Assembly: GCA_019314005.1 (NCBI GenBank)
Contig: JAFDAE010000027.1
Coordinates: 1 to 24,995, forward strand
DNA: 24,995 nt
Reading direction: 5' to 3'
DNA from: Deltaproteobacteria bacterium
Lineage (GTDB): Bacteria > Desulfobacterota > Desulfobacteria > C00003060 > C00003106
Position 1 is the stretch's first letter; every line of letters starts with the position of its first letter. The notes below the pieces were generated by a model, which searched no databases, had not been told where the DNA came from, and was given only the letters and a program-made list of their open reading frames with translations. This document shows, piece by piece, positions 11,708-19,044 of this stretch. The translations under genes and the position numbers were made by a program.

Positions 11708-13830
11708 TGAATGTAGGTGTGCTCGACCTGGAGACCAGCATGAAACCAATTTTGCATCCTTGGATGAAGGGTGCATACCTTTCTACCATCGGGCTGCAGA
11801 TGCATGTCGATGGTGACGAGTACTACAAAGAGTGGGTATGGTACCACGGTGATGCACCAAACATTACCGAGGAAGACCGGCTCCAAATAACATTTGAAAT
11901 ACAAGAGTGTATCGATAGCCTTGGTCCAGAAGGTATGGTTGTGGGGCACAACGTGAAGTTTGATATGAACTGGTTGAAGTGGCACAACGTAGACTTCTCC
12001 GGTGTCCGTCCGTGGTGCACACAGATAGCAGATTTTATGCTGACCGGCCAAGACAAGTCTCTTGATCAGGACCTTAGTAGTTGCTGTGCTCGTAAGGACA
12101 TACCCGTGAAGACTGATGTGGTCAAGACTTATTGGGATGCAGGACGTAACACTCACACAGTACCGTTGAAGAAGACGTTGCTACCCTATATGAAGAACGA
12201 TATCGACATCACGGCCCAGCTATTTAAATCACAGTGGCTGCAACTTAAAAGCAAGACTGCACTGATGAAACTTGTACGTGTCAGGCAGGACTGCTTGCAC
12301 ACCGTCACTGACATAGAGCTCAACGGTATGAACATGGACCGGGATGTGGCTGAGAACCACGTACAGTTTTTTCAAAATCAATTGGACATGGCACACTCGG
12401 AGTTGAAGACCACCTTTGGCCGGGCCGACATCAACCTGGGCTCTGGTCCCGAGTTAAGTGCCTGCTTGTTCGGGGGCAAGATCAAACGTGAGAAGCATGT
12501 GCCTGAATTGTACACCAGGAATGCTACCGTCAAGGACCCGTACAAGTTTACGTATCAATCAGGAAAGAAAAGGGGCATGACGATCACCAAGTATAGGAAC
12601 CGTACCATCCGAGAGTTAACCTGTAAACGAAAGAGGATTGAATATGAGATTCCCATTTCAGGTGTTGGATTCGAACCTGCAGCCAAGACCGAGTGTAAAC
12701 CCGAAGGTTGTGGTGTCTTCCAAACGAATAAGGACGTGCTTAAATTGCTTAAGTGCAACAATAAGGGTGGCACGTCGATTGCTACCAAACGTCGGGTACT
12801 GGACCTTCTACTCCACCTTAGTAAGATCCAACAGTTCGTGCAAACGTTCCGTGGAGCCTCGAAAGATACGGGTCTTTTCTTTAGGCAAGATCTCAATCAT
12901 GATGGGTTGCTCCATCCTTCTTATAACCAAACGATTGCATCGACAGGACGATTCACGTCTTCTGGACCTAATGGTCAAAATTTTCCAAGATCCAAAGAGG
13001 ATGAAGATGGTTTTTCTAATCCTTTAAAGCAGTGCTTTATATCCTCAAGAGCCAACGGCTTGATACTTGTTATCGATCTGGCCCAGCTGGAGTGGAGAGT
13101 GGCAGCATGGCTTAGTCAGGACCCAGTTGCAATGAAAGAGATCATCGATGGTATCGACTGTCACCTGGACAATGCCGTCACCTTCTTTGGTGATGCCAAG
13201 TACAGGCAGGATGCCAAGATCATGACGTTCCGGTTGCTATATGGTGGTAGTGCCTATGCTTTCTACATGGACCCGAAGATGCCTGACTTTACACTGGCAA
13301 AGTGGAACGACATTGAACGGCAATACAAACAGAAGTATCGGGTGCTAACCAACTGGCAAGAGATGAACATCATTAGTGTGGGACAGAATAATGGTTGGCT
13401 CACGTCACCCACTGGTAGAATATACCACATACCACAAGAGGAGAGTAAGAAATACCCGGGTGTGTGGGTATACAAAGACACCTGCATTAAGAATTACCCT
13501 GTGCAGGGTGGTGCTACAGGAGACATCGTGCCCTTAGCCATGAATGAGATGTGGAAACGTATGCAGTTAAAACCAAGTGCCTACCAATCGACAAACTGGA
13601 TGGGCCAGGTGCATGACTCCATACTATTCGACACCATGCCTCATGAGGTTAAACGTGTGGCACACCTGGGTATCACCGTGTTCGAGGACCTACCCAAGAT
13701 CATCAGTGATCTTTGGGGTGTAAACTTTAACCTGCCAATGACTGGTGAAGCTACTTGGGGACCTAACTATGGGGACCAGGATCACTCCGTTGTACACGAG
13801 AATGGACGGTGGCAGCTATCAGTAACGTAA
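11707..13830 (+). CDS. polA: family A DNA polymerase with 3'-5' proofreading exonuclease
   Basis: 707 residues, the phage replicative polymerase. Exonuclease motifs: I is LDLET (D7, E9), II is HNVKFD (N82, D86), III is YMKNDID (Y161, D165). The 5'-3' exonuclease domain of bacterial Pol I is absent, as in T7-type enzymes. Polymerase motifs: TGRFTSSGPNGQNFPR (413-428); motif A is VIDLAQLEWR (D457, E462, R464), where most family A enzymes have DYSQIELR; motif B is RQDAKIMTFRLLYG (R500, K504, F508, Y512); motif C is VHDS (H636, D637). F508 corresponds to E. coli Pol I F762. All catalytic residues are present, so the enzyme should be active. TAATG overlap with the gene before. Confidence 0.97.
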   Translation: MNVGVLDLETSMKPILHPWMKGAYLSTIGLQMHVDGDEYYKEWVWYHGDAPNITEEDRLQITFEIQECIDSLGPEGMVVGHNVKFDMNWLKWHNVDFSGVRPWCTQIADFMLTGQDKSLDQDLSSCCARKDIPVKTDVVKTYWDAGRNTHTVPLKKTLLPYMKNDIDITAQLFKSQWLQLKSKTALMKLVRVRQDCLHTVTDIELNGMNMDRDVAENHVQFFQNQLDMAHSELKTTFGRADINLGSGPELSACLFGGKIKREKHVPELYTRNATVKDPYKFTYQSGKKRGMTITKYRNRTIRELTCKRKRIEYEIPISGVGFEPAAKTECKPEGCGVFQTNKDVLKLLKCNNKGGTSIATKRRVLDLLLHLSKIQQFVQTFRGASKDTGLFFRQDLNHDGLLHPSYNQTIASTGRFTSSGPNGQNFPRSKEDEDGFSNPLKQCFISSRANGLILVIDLAQLEWRVAAWLSQDPVAMKEIIDGIDCHLDNAVTFFGDAKYRQDAKIMTFRLLYGGSAYAFYMDPKMPDFTLAKWNDIERQYKQKYRVLTNWQEMNIISVGQNNGWLTSPTGRIYHIPQEESKKYPGVWVYKDTCIKNYPVQGGATGDIVPLAMNEMWKRMQLKPSAYQSTNWMGQVHDSILFDTMPHEVKRVAHLGITVFEDLPKIISDLWGVNFNLPMTGEATWGPNYGDQDHSVVHENGRWQLSVT

Positions 13831-14057
13831 CTTTTCCAGACACACCTGCACACCTGGCAGCTGCATACTGGGCAGCTAAAATTGAAAAGGCCCGGGAGCA
13901 GGGTATCCAGTCTGTCCCTGGTGTTGAGTGGTGGACGGCAGAGATAGAGCACTGGAAGCAACGAGCTGAGGAACTTGAGGTAGAGTTGGAGTGTATGAGA
14001 AATGCATTCCCTGAACATGACAACGATGTATCACCAAAGATAAGGGGGATCTACTAA
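13809..14057 (+). CDS. hypothetical protein with GTG start
   Basis: 82 residues; the frame has no earlier ATG, so GTG 13809 is used, 22 bases inside the polymerase end. Helical: HLAAAYWAAKIEKAREQG, then TAEIEHWKQRAEELEVELEC, a coiled coil. Acidic C-terminus. Not recognised. Confidence 0.65.
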   Translation: MAAISNVTFPDTPAHLAAAYWAAKIEKAREQGIQSVPGVEWWTAEIEHWKQRAEELEVELECMRNAFPEHDNDVSPKIRGIY

Positions 14058-14058
14058 C

Positions 14059-14736
14059 ATGAAAACTAAATATCCTAATGTATTTGTCAATCCCGACGTG
14101 GCCGACGTTGGCATGCACCGTGCAGTGATGGCCTTTGATCTTGACTCCGTGCTTAACACCATGGGGAGAAATCTCAGGGGTTACATTGAAAAGCAGTACG
14201 GTATGCCACCGGGTGGATGCACAGATGTCAGTGCAGGGTGGGAGAAGTTTCACTTTGCAGTACCAGGGATTGAGGACAAAGAGATCGGCCGACTTGTGAA
14301 CGACTTTGTTATGAATGAATCACCATCCTTGCTGACCACTCCGTACATGAGAGAGGTTATGGCCTACGTGCACGACAGGACCAATGCACCTGTCACTGTG
14401 GTGACGGCACGTTGGCACGGAGCAGTGGGTGTTACCAAACGTTGGCTGGAAGAGGCTTTGGGTGACATACCCTTCATTGCCTACATTGTTAATGGACTAT
14501 CCTTTGTGGATGATCGGTGGAAAACATGTGAAGGATTAATTTCAAAGATCCCATGGCCGGTTATGTTTCGTAGGCCGTGGAACTGCAGACCAGTGTACCT
14601 GCCTGTGATTAAGATAGATGATCTACGAGATATAATCCCGTTACTCAACATATTAACCGGTGAGGTTCCGACGGCATGGCCCGACGACATACCCCACCCA
14701 CACATTGGAGAGGAGGACTATGTTTACGAAGTTTAA
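14059..14736 (+). CDS. HAD-superfamily phosphatase, possible 5'(3')-nucleotidase
   Basis: 225 residues. HAD motif I is MAFDLDSVLN (nucleophile D27, acid/base D29); motif II is VTVVTARWHGAV (T116), followed by the helix VTKRWLEEAL; motif III/IV candidates are DDRWKTCEG (D151, D152, K156) and KIDDLRDI (D187, D188). The TAR.....V..WL arrangement is typical of the deoxyribonucleotidase branch. It would dephosphorylate a nucleotide or a nucleic-acid end; substrate not readable. Between motif I and II lies a cap of about 80 residues. Position between polymerase and SSB supports a role in nucleotide metabolism or DNA-end repair. Confidence 0.75.
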   Translation: MKTKYPNVFVNPDVADVGMHRAVMAFDLDSVLNTMGRNLRGYIEKQYGMPPGGCTDVSAGWEKFHFAVPGIEDKEIGRLVNDFVMNESPSLLTTPYMREVMAYVHDRTNAPVTVVTARWHGAVGVTKRWLEEALGDIPFIAYIVNGLSFVDDRWKTCEGLISKIPWPVMFRRPWNCRPVYLPVIKIDDLRDIIPLLNILTGEVPTAWPDDIPHPHIGEEDYVYEV

Positions 14737-15088
14737 AGATCGATTGGCAGAGGCCTGGCAGGGCAGATTTAAATACGGGGCAGCAGTGTCACTGGGTGAC
14801 TTTAGTGTTAACCGATTCCATAACGGTGAATACATTGGCACGATACACATACTGTCACTCGGCTCAAACAGCACAGGCCACTGGCCGTGGTACGTGTGTG
14901 AGTTTGGGCTTTGCACTGGGTCTCGTGGGTCATGGCACATTGGTGTGCTTGGCCTGACAGTGGGTACGGTTATTGTAAACGACTATGACCAAGAGACAGG
15001 GGAAATTGTTGGACCGGACAAGAAGAAATACTACTGGTTCTTCAAAGGAATAAACCATAGAGACAAACAGCTTGAGGAGATTATTTAA
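14720..15088 (+). CDS. hypothetical beta-rich protein
   Basis: 122 residues from ATG 14720, which has an excellent ribosome-binding site (GAGAGGAGG) inside the end of the preceding gene. Gly- and Trp-rich strands: GHWPWYVCEFGLCTGSRG, GVLGLTVGTVIVNDYD; short basic/acidic ends. Two cysteines only. Not recognised. Confidence 0.7.
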   Translation: MFTKFKDRLAEAWQGRFKYGAAVSLGDFSVNRFHNGEYIGTIHILSLGSNSTGHWPWYVCEFGLCTGSRGSWHIGVLGLTVGTVIVNDYDQETGEIVGPDKKKYYWFFKGINHRDKQLEEII

Positions 15089-15090
15089 TT

Positions 15091-15756
15091 ATGCCTACAT
15101 CAGCACAAGTGAGAGTAAACACCGTCCGGAGTACCGTTCGTGGAGACAGCAACATGTTGGAGTTAACCGGGTACGACAACACAAACCGTCGTGGTTTCAA
15201 AAAGCTTTTCTTCGAGACAAAGAAGGACGGTGGCCTGACCAAGAATGCTGAAACTGCCAACACGTTGAAGCAAGATGATTGGGTTGAGATAACCATGGAT
15301 GACACCAGCTACAAAAATGTACAGTCCATCAAACGAATACAAGAACCTGCCGGTTCTGATGTACCCAGCCAGGGTGGGGGTCAGTCCTCAAGTGGTGGTG
15401 GTGGTGGTGGTCAGTCCAAGACGGATAAGATGTCCAAGGCCGAGTGGGCTGCAAAGGATGCCAAGAAAGAACTGGGTGTTGCCCGGTCCGTAGCTCTCAA
15501 GGCTGCAGTGGCTGCAGTGTCCGGAGATGGCAAAGGATTCACCAAGGTCAAAGCTGAACAGATCCAAAAGATGATTGACGGTTTTACTTCATACCTGTTG
15601 AACGGTAACTTTGATGGAAAACCTGAACCCGAAGTTGTTGTCCCCGAAACCCCGGCCGAAGCACCGGCCGACAAACAGCCGGGTGATGATCGGGCTGCTG
15701 GTCAGGCAACCGATGGTGGGGAGAAAGCACCCATAGACGACGACATACCCTTCTAA
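15091..15756 (+). CDS. single-stranded DNA-binding protein
   Basis: 221 residues. Coats ssDNA at the fork. The N-terminal 85 residues are beta-rich and basic (QVRVNTVRSTVRGDSNMLEL; KKLFFETKKDGGL), consistent with an OB fold. A Gly/Ser/Gln linker (92-110, with six consecutive Gly) leads to a helical segment (115-172: SKAEWAAKDAKKELGVARSV) that ordinary SSBs lack. The C-terminus is a Pro/Ala/Asp-rich tail ending IDDDIPF, the classic SSB tip that recruits other replication proteins. Good Shine-Dalgarno GGAG. Identification rests on tail, linker and position after polymerase; the OB fold itself is inferred. Confidence 0.85.
   Translation: MPTSAQVRVNTVRSTVRGDSNMLELTGYDNTNRRGFKKLFFETKKDGGLTKNAETANTLKQDDWVEITMDDTSYKNVQSIKRIQEPAGSDVPSQGGGQSSSGGGGGGQSKTDKMSKAEWAAKDAKKELGVARSVALKAAVAAVSGDGKGFTKVKAEQIQKMIDGFTSYLLNGNFDGKPEPEVVVPETPAEAPADKQPGDDRAAGQATDGGEKAPIDDDIPF
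15394..15411 (+). repeat. (GGT)6 trinucleotide repeat
   Basis: Six GGT codons in a row encode the poly-Gly linker of the SSB (residues 102-107). Identical codons, unlike the mixed use elsewhere, make this a possible slippage site that changes linker length in steps of one residue. Confidence 0.8.
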
Positions 15757-15758
15757 TT

Positions 15759-16004
15759 ATGATACCTACCTTTTACAGAGTGGTCACACCCTCGTGTGAA
15801 TGGGGTGTGATCTACTTTGTCAGCAATATATCTGACATCAAGGTATATGAAGGACACGATTATGGGGGCAATGGCTTTCCTGCCATGGCCAAGGTGATGG
15901 GCTATCCGATGGAAGAGCTGGAGTTCACGGACGAGGATGAAGTGGACGGTTGTACACCTGATACGTTCAAGGCTATTAAAGGGATCAAGAAGTTGGGGGA
16001 CTGA
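15759..16004 (+). CDS. hypothetical acidic protein
   Basis: 81 residues: TFYRVVTPSCEWGVIYFVSN, then an acidic half (MEELEFTDEDEVDGCTPDTF). Two cysteines. Shares one base with the next gene's start (TGATG). Not recognised. Confidence 0.65.
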   Translation: MIPTFYRVVTPSCEWGVIYFVSNISDIKVYEGHDYGGNGFPAMAKVMGYPMEELEFTDEDEVDGCTPDTFKAIKGIKKLGD

Positions 16005-16429
16005 TGCCAAGACCTTTGAAGTATGCCACTGCCAGGGAGGCTGCACACAACAATTTATACTCCAAGATGGCAGGTCATCATAACTTTGGCCTGCCCTTGG
16101 AGCATTTCATCCACCTGGCTACGGGTAAATGTAGCCTGTGTGGACAGCAACCTCAAGAGCTACTGATTGTTGACCGAAAGGATGGCCGACACGAATTAGC
16201 CTGGCACTACGTTGTTCAATCAGAGGATGGCTTTATCAGCCTGTGTAAGATGTGCAAGACACTGGCACAATCGTTTAAAATGAAGGACATAATTAGCCAC
16301 TGTGCACGGATAATGGCACGTCGTATGTGGAAGGTGCACACCAAGTGGACGGACCAGTTATTCCTGGGCCAGGATAAACCCCAGGACGAACGATCTATTG
16401 TCACCCCTACCTCGGGTATGCCCAAGTGA
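16004..16429 (+). CDS. HNH/endonuclease VII-like zinc protein, possibly degenerate
   Basis: 141 residues. Two cysteine knuckles, C43-SL-C46 and C81-KM-C84, flank VDRKD (D57, R58) and GFISLCKMCKTL. The order LPLEHFIHL, CxxC, DR, GF.SLCKMC resembles phage HNH/endonuclease VII-type nucleases (F..L....CxxCG...DR....GY..N...C..CN), but the expected His before DR and the Asn of the final CN are missing. It may be a catalytically dead, nucleic-acid-binding derivative. Basic N-terminus (MPRPLKYATAREAAHNN). Followed by a GTGA overlap. Confidence 0.55.
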   Translation: MPRPLKYATAREAAHNNLYSKMAGHHNFGLPLEHFIHLATGKCSLCGQQPQELLIVDRKDGRHELAWHYVVQSEDGFISLCKMCKTLAQSFKMKDIISHCARIMARRMWKVHTKWTDQLFLGQDKPQDERSIVTPTSGMPK

Positions 16430-16872
16430 AGGGTGTCCATAAACCATTCGATAAGACGGACTACATTAAATTCGACGGACCAGCCAAGCTGGCCATGAAG
16501 GTTCACCTGGAGCTTAGTGGTTACAAGGTAACCGTACCACCTGAAAACTATGGTGCCGACTTGTACTCTGAGCTGGGTAAGATTAAGATCTATCATGAGG
16601 TTGAGGTTAGTCAGGGGTGGAAGGAAAAGGAACACCCGTTCTGGAAGGGGTCCATACCTGAACGTAAGAAGAGGCTGGCTGACATGCACATCAACGAGCC
16701 ACTCTACTTCTGGATGCTAAGGCTGGACCTGCACCGTGCCCTGGTGTTCCCATCATTCAGGCTGAGGCCTGAGTTTCTGATAGAGGTACCAAACAAAAAG
16801 ATTCGAAAGGGAGAATACTTTTACCGGATACCCAAACTATATGGAAAGGAATTTGATTTGCTATGCAAATAA
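16426..16872 (+). CDS. PD-(D/E)XK-nuclease-like protein
   Basis: 148 residues from GTG 16426, overlapping the preceding TGA by four bases. After a helix (KLAMKVHLELSGYKVTV) come GADLY (D45) and YHEVEVSQGW (E58, E60), then IPERKKRLADM. The order helix, D, E-x-E on a strand, then a basic helix is that of restriction-endonuclease-like folds that use ExE in place of ExK. The second half (PLYFWMLRLDLHRALVFPSF) would complete the beta sheet. It could cut or bind DNA. Fold assignment is inference from motif spacing. Confidence 0.5.
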   Translation: MKGVHKPFDKTDYIKFDGPAKLAMKVHLELSGYKVTVPPENYGADLYSELGKIKIYHEVEVSQGWKEKEHPFWKGSIPERKKRLADMHINEPLYFWMLRLDLHRALVFPSFRLRPEFLIEVPNKKIRKGEYFYRIPKLYGKEFDLLCK

Positions 16873-17045
16873 TACAAGGGGGAGTGCAGGACCTTACGGA
16901 GTTAACCGAGGCTGTTGCTGAGGAGCAAGCCGAGTTTATGACAGAGATACTTCTAAGTATGGATCATCTTAAATTTCTGTTACACTCCAGGCAGCTAACA
17001 CGGGAACAATACGACACCCTTAAAGAGGAGATTACATGCCAATAA
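16863..17045 (+). CDS. small helical hypothetical protein
   Basis: 60 residues, overlapping the gene before by 10 bases and the gene after by 10. Two helices (LTELTEAVAEEQAEFMTEIL; QLTREQYDTLKEEITC), acidic. Possibly a partner of one of the adjacent nucleases, given the tight packing. Not recognised. Confidence 0.65.
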   Translation: MQIIQGGVQDLTELTEAVAEEQAEFMTEILLSMDHLKFLLHSRQLTREQYDTLKEEITCQ

Positions 17046-17968
17046 CAGATATGGATGCAATCAAACCGTTATCTGATGCTATCCAAATACACCGTACGAA
17101 TTACAGTTCAGGGGGTGCTGACTATTCAGTGACCACCTTGCTGAACCCACCTCGTATTGTGCACCTGGAGAAACGACACCTGCAGAAGATTAAACGATAC
17201 GTAAAGGAACAGCTCGGGTCGTTCATTGGAACGGCCATTCACGAGTACCTGGAAAGGTGTCTGAACAAGATCCCTGACTCACCATACAAGTGTGAGGAGA
17301 GATTGGCCATCACGATTGATGGCCGGGTAGTGTCAGGTGCTTACGATATTGTCCGGATAAATGACATGACTCGTGACATGTGGGATCTCAAGACTACGTC
17401 CACCTGGAAGGCAATCTTTGGGGACAAGTTTGATTGGACAGCCCAGCAGAATATGTACCGGTACCTTTACTGGTACCACAAGCACCATAAACTCCGGACC
17501 ATCCGGATCGTGGCTATCTTTATGGACTGGTCGGCCCGGGAGATGCAACGGTATGGTGGCAAGTACCCACGGGAGAAGTCAGTTGAGTATAGCCTGGCCA
17601 GGTGGGGTGTGGACAAGACCTATAAGTACATGCAGGAACGAGTAGCTATCATGAAGGCTGAGGAAGACACGGCTGATGATGACCTACCCTTGTGTACCTA
17701 TGAGGACATGTGGTCTAAGCCAGACAAGTGGGCCGTCAAGGCAATCAAACGAAAGAATGCCCTTCGAGTATGTGACTCCGAGGCTGAGGCCAATGACTGG
17801 CTGTCAGTGTACCTGGCAAAGGATACCTGTAAGCACAAGTTTGACCAGCTATACCTTGAGTGCCGACCGGCCGTCCGGACCAGGTGTGAGCACTGGTGCC
17901 CGTGCAACACGTACTGTAACCAGTACAACGACTACCTCAAGGCTGTTGCCTTGAACAGTGGAGGATAA
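17036..17968 (+). CDS. RecB/Cas4-like PD-(D/E)XK exonuclease with C-terminal cysteine cluster
   Basis: 310 residues, preceded by GAGGAG. Motifs of the RecB-type nuclease core: GTAIHEYLE (H69), VSGAYDIV (D104), MWDLKTTS (D117, K119) and QQNMYRYLY (Q138). The C-terminus carries C276, C284, C288, C290 and C294 in RTRCEHWCPCNTYCNQY, which could bind an Fe-S cluster as in Cas4/AddB or a zinc ion. The spacing differs from classic Cas4, whose first cysteine lies near the N-terminus; no N-terminal cysteine is present here. Likely a DNA exonuclease for recombination or host-DNA breakdown. No cas genes or CRISPR repeats are nearby. Confidence 0.88.
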   Translation: MPITDMDAIKPLSDAIQIHRTNYSSGGADYSVTTLLNPPRIVHLEKRHLQKIKRYVKEQLGSFIGTAIHEYLERCLNKIPDSPYKCEERLAITIDGRVVSGAYDIVRINDMTRDMWDLKTTSTWKAIFGDKFDWTAQQNMYRYLYWYHKHHKLRTIRIVAIFMDWSAREMQRYGGKYPREKSVEYSLARWGVDKTYKYMQERVAIMKAEEDTADDDLPLCTYEDMWSKPDKWAVKAIKRKNALRVCDSEAEANDWLSVYLAKDTCKHKFDQLYLECRPAVRTRCEHWCPCNTYCNQYNDYLKAVALNSGG

Positions 17969-17971
17969 TAC

Positions 17972-18175
17972 ATGGACTGGTTCATATCAGCAGTTATGGT
18001 TCTGTTCTATTTTGCAGCAGGTAACAAGTGGAAGTACACATGGATGCTGTCCTTTTTCATTAACATCCTGTGGACCTATTATGCCTGGGACATAGGGCAG
18101 TACGGACTGATACCATCCTCCACAATATTGGGTGGTGTTGCAATATACAATCACTTTAAATGGAGAAAGGAATAG
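17972..18175 (+). CDS. small membrane protein
   Basis: 67 residues with two to three membrane segments: WFISAVMVLFYFAAG (3-17), WMLSFFINILWTYYAW (24-39) and IPSSTILGGVAIYN (47-60), ending with basic HFKWRKE. The pattern KWKYTWMLSFFINILWTYYA resembles a fragment of PnuC-type transporters found in phages, but the protein is much shorter than PnuC, so I do not assign transport. Confidence 0.65.
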   Translation: MDWFISAVMVLFYFAAGNKWKYTWMLSFFINILWTYYAWDIGQYGLIPSSTILGGVAIYNHFKWRKE

Positions 18176-18178
18176 CAT

Positions 18179-18379
18179 ATGTCAGCATCAGCAATAGTAA
18201 CAGTGTCATTGAAGGTGGCACTCTGCCAGCCATGGAGTGACAAGGCCACGGTGGCCGAGGTAATTAAGCAGGCAAAGCACGATGCAATCACTACTGTTGG
18301 TAACCTGATTGGCAGGAGTAATCACGTCAGCATTTGTGACGAGCCTAAAGTCAAGGTAATCTACGAGGAGAGGAAATAA
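18179..18379 (+). CDS. hypothetical protein
   Basis: 66 residues: TVSLKVALCQPWSDKATVAE, then HVSICDEPKVKVIYEERK. A beta-alpha-alpha-beta pattern typical of a tiny ferredoxin-like fold. Two to three bases from both neighbours. Not recognised. Confidence 0.65.
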   Translation: MSASAIVTVSLKVALCQPWSDKATVAEVIKQAKHDAITTVGNLIGRSNHVSICDEPKVKVIYEERK

Positions 18380-18382
18380 TTT

Positions 18383-18703
18383 ATGGACGTAACTTCAAAG
18401 AAGGTGGAGGACACACTTGATGCAATGGAAAGATTCTGGCTCGGACCACGGGACCCAGAGAAGTATGTGGTCTACCACATGCAACGGGATGCCACTCAGC
18501 AGGAATGGCTTGCTACTCCGGATGGTACGATACTTGACCCCAACTACTCCGAGTTCTCGGTCCGTATTCATGACCCTAAGGCACGGGCATTATCGTTTAT
18601 CTACCGGACGATCTGTATACTTCCGAAGTCAAGACTCAGAGCAATCTATAATTTAATAGGAGAATATTTAAATGATCACGATGACACCAAAGAAGATTCT
18701 TAG
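18383..18703 (+). CDS. hypothetical protein
   Basis: 106 residues with GGAGAGGAAA upstream. Helix VEDTLDAMERFW, then YVVYHMQRDATQQEWLATPD and DPKARALSFIYRTICILPKS. No motif recognised. Overlaps the next gene by 32 bases. Confidence 0.7.
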   Translation: MDVTSKKVEDTLDAMERFWLGPRDPEKYVVYHMQRDATQQEWLATPDGTILDPNYSEFSVRIHDPKARALSFIYRTICILPKSRLRAIYNLIGEYLNDHDDTKEDS

Positions 18704-19043
18704 CCTGCCGGTGTACGGGTCAGGCACCACGTTAGGATTGATTGCTGCTATCCTGTTACTGCCAGGGGGGCTGATCATGGCCTTTGCCCTTGGTTGCTAC
18801 TGGTTGGCAGACAGGTTATCCAATGACGACGACAAGGAGTACCATTGTGACATGACCGTTGAGGAGTTTGAAAAGGATATCATACCTGTGCCCTTTGTAG
18901 AATTTGTCAAGCACATTGAGCCGGGGTTTAAGTTCACCCTGCAGGAGTGCAGCAACTGTGCATATACTGATGCCTGTCTTACTGCTGACGACGACTGGTG
19001 TGGCAGGTGGGAAAAAGATATCGACACCAGGATGGGAGCATAA
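18672..19043 (+). CDS. membrane-anchored cysteine-containing protein
   Basis: 123 residues from ATG 18672 (AGGAG upstream). One or two membrane segments at 17-46 (GTTLGLIAAILLLPGGLIMA then FALGCYWLAD). The remainder is acidic with C59, C93-SN-C96, C102 and C110 near the end, a possible metal site. Orientation not determined. Not recognised. Confidence 0.65.
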   Translation: MITMTPKKILSLPVYGSGTTLGLIAAILLLPGGLIMAFALGCYWLADRLSNDDDKEYHCDMTVEEFEKDIIPVPFVEFVKHIEPGFKFTLQECSNCAYTDACLTADDDWCGRWEKDIDTRMGA

Positions 19044-19044
19044 G

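Noticed and set aside
16216..16689. 157-aa minus-strand open frame
   Set aside because: Opposite the two nuclease-like genes, which are tightly coupled on the plus strand.
17036..17968. CRISPR-associated Cas4
   Set aside because: No CRISPR repeats, cas1 or cas2 in the window; RecB/Cas4-like nucleases are common in phage replication modules.
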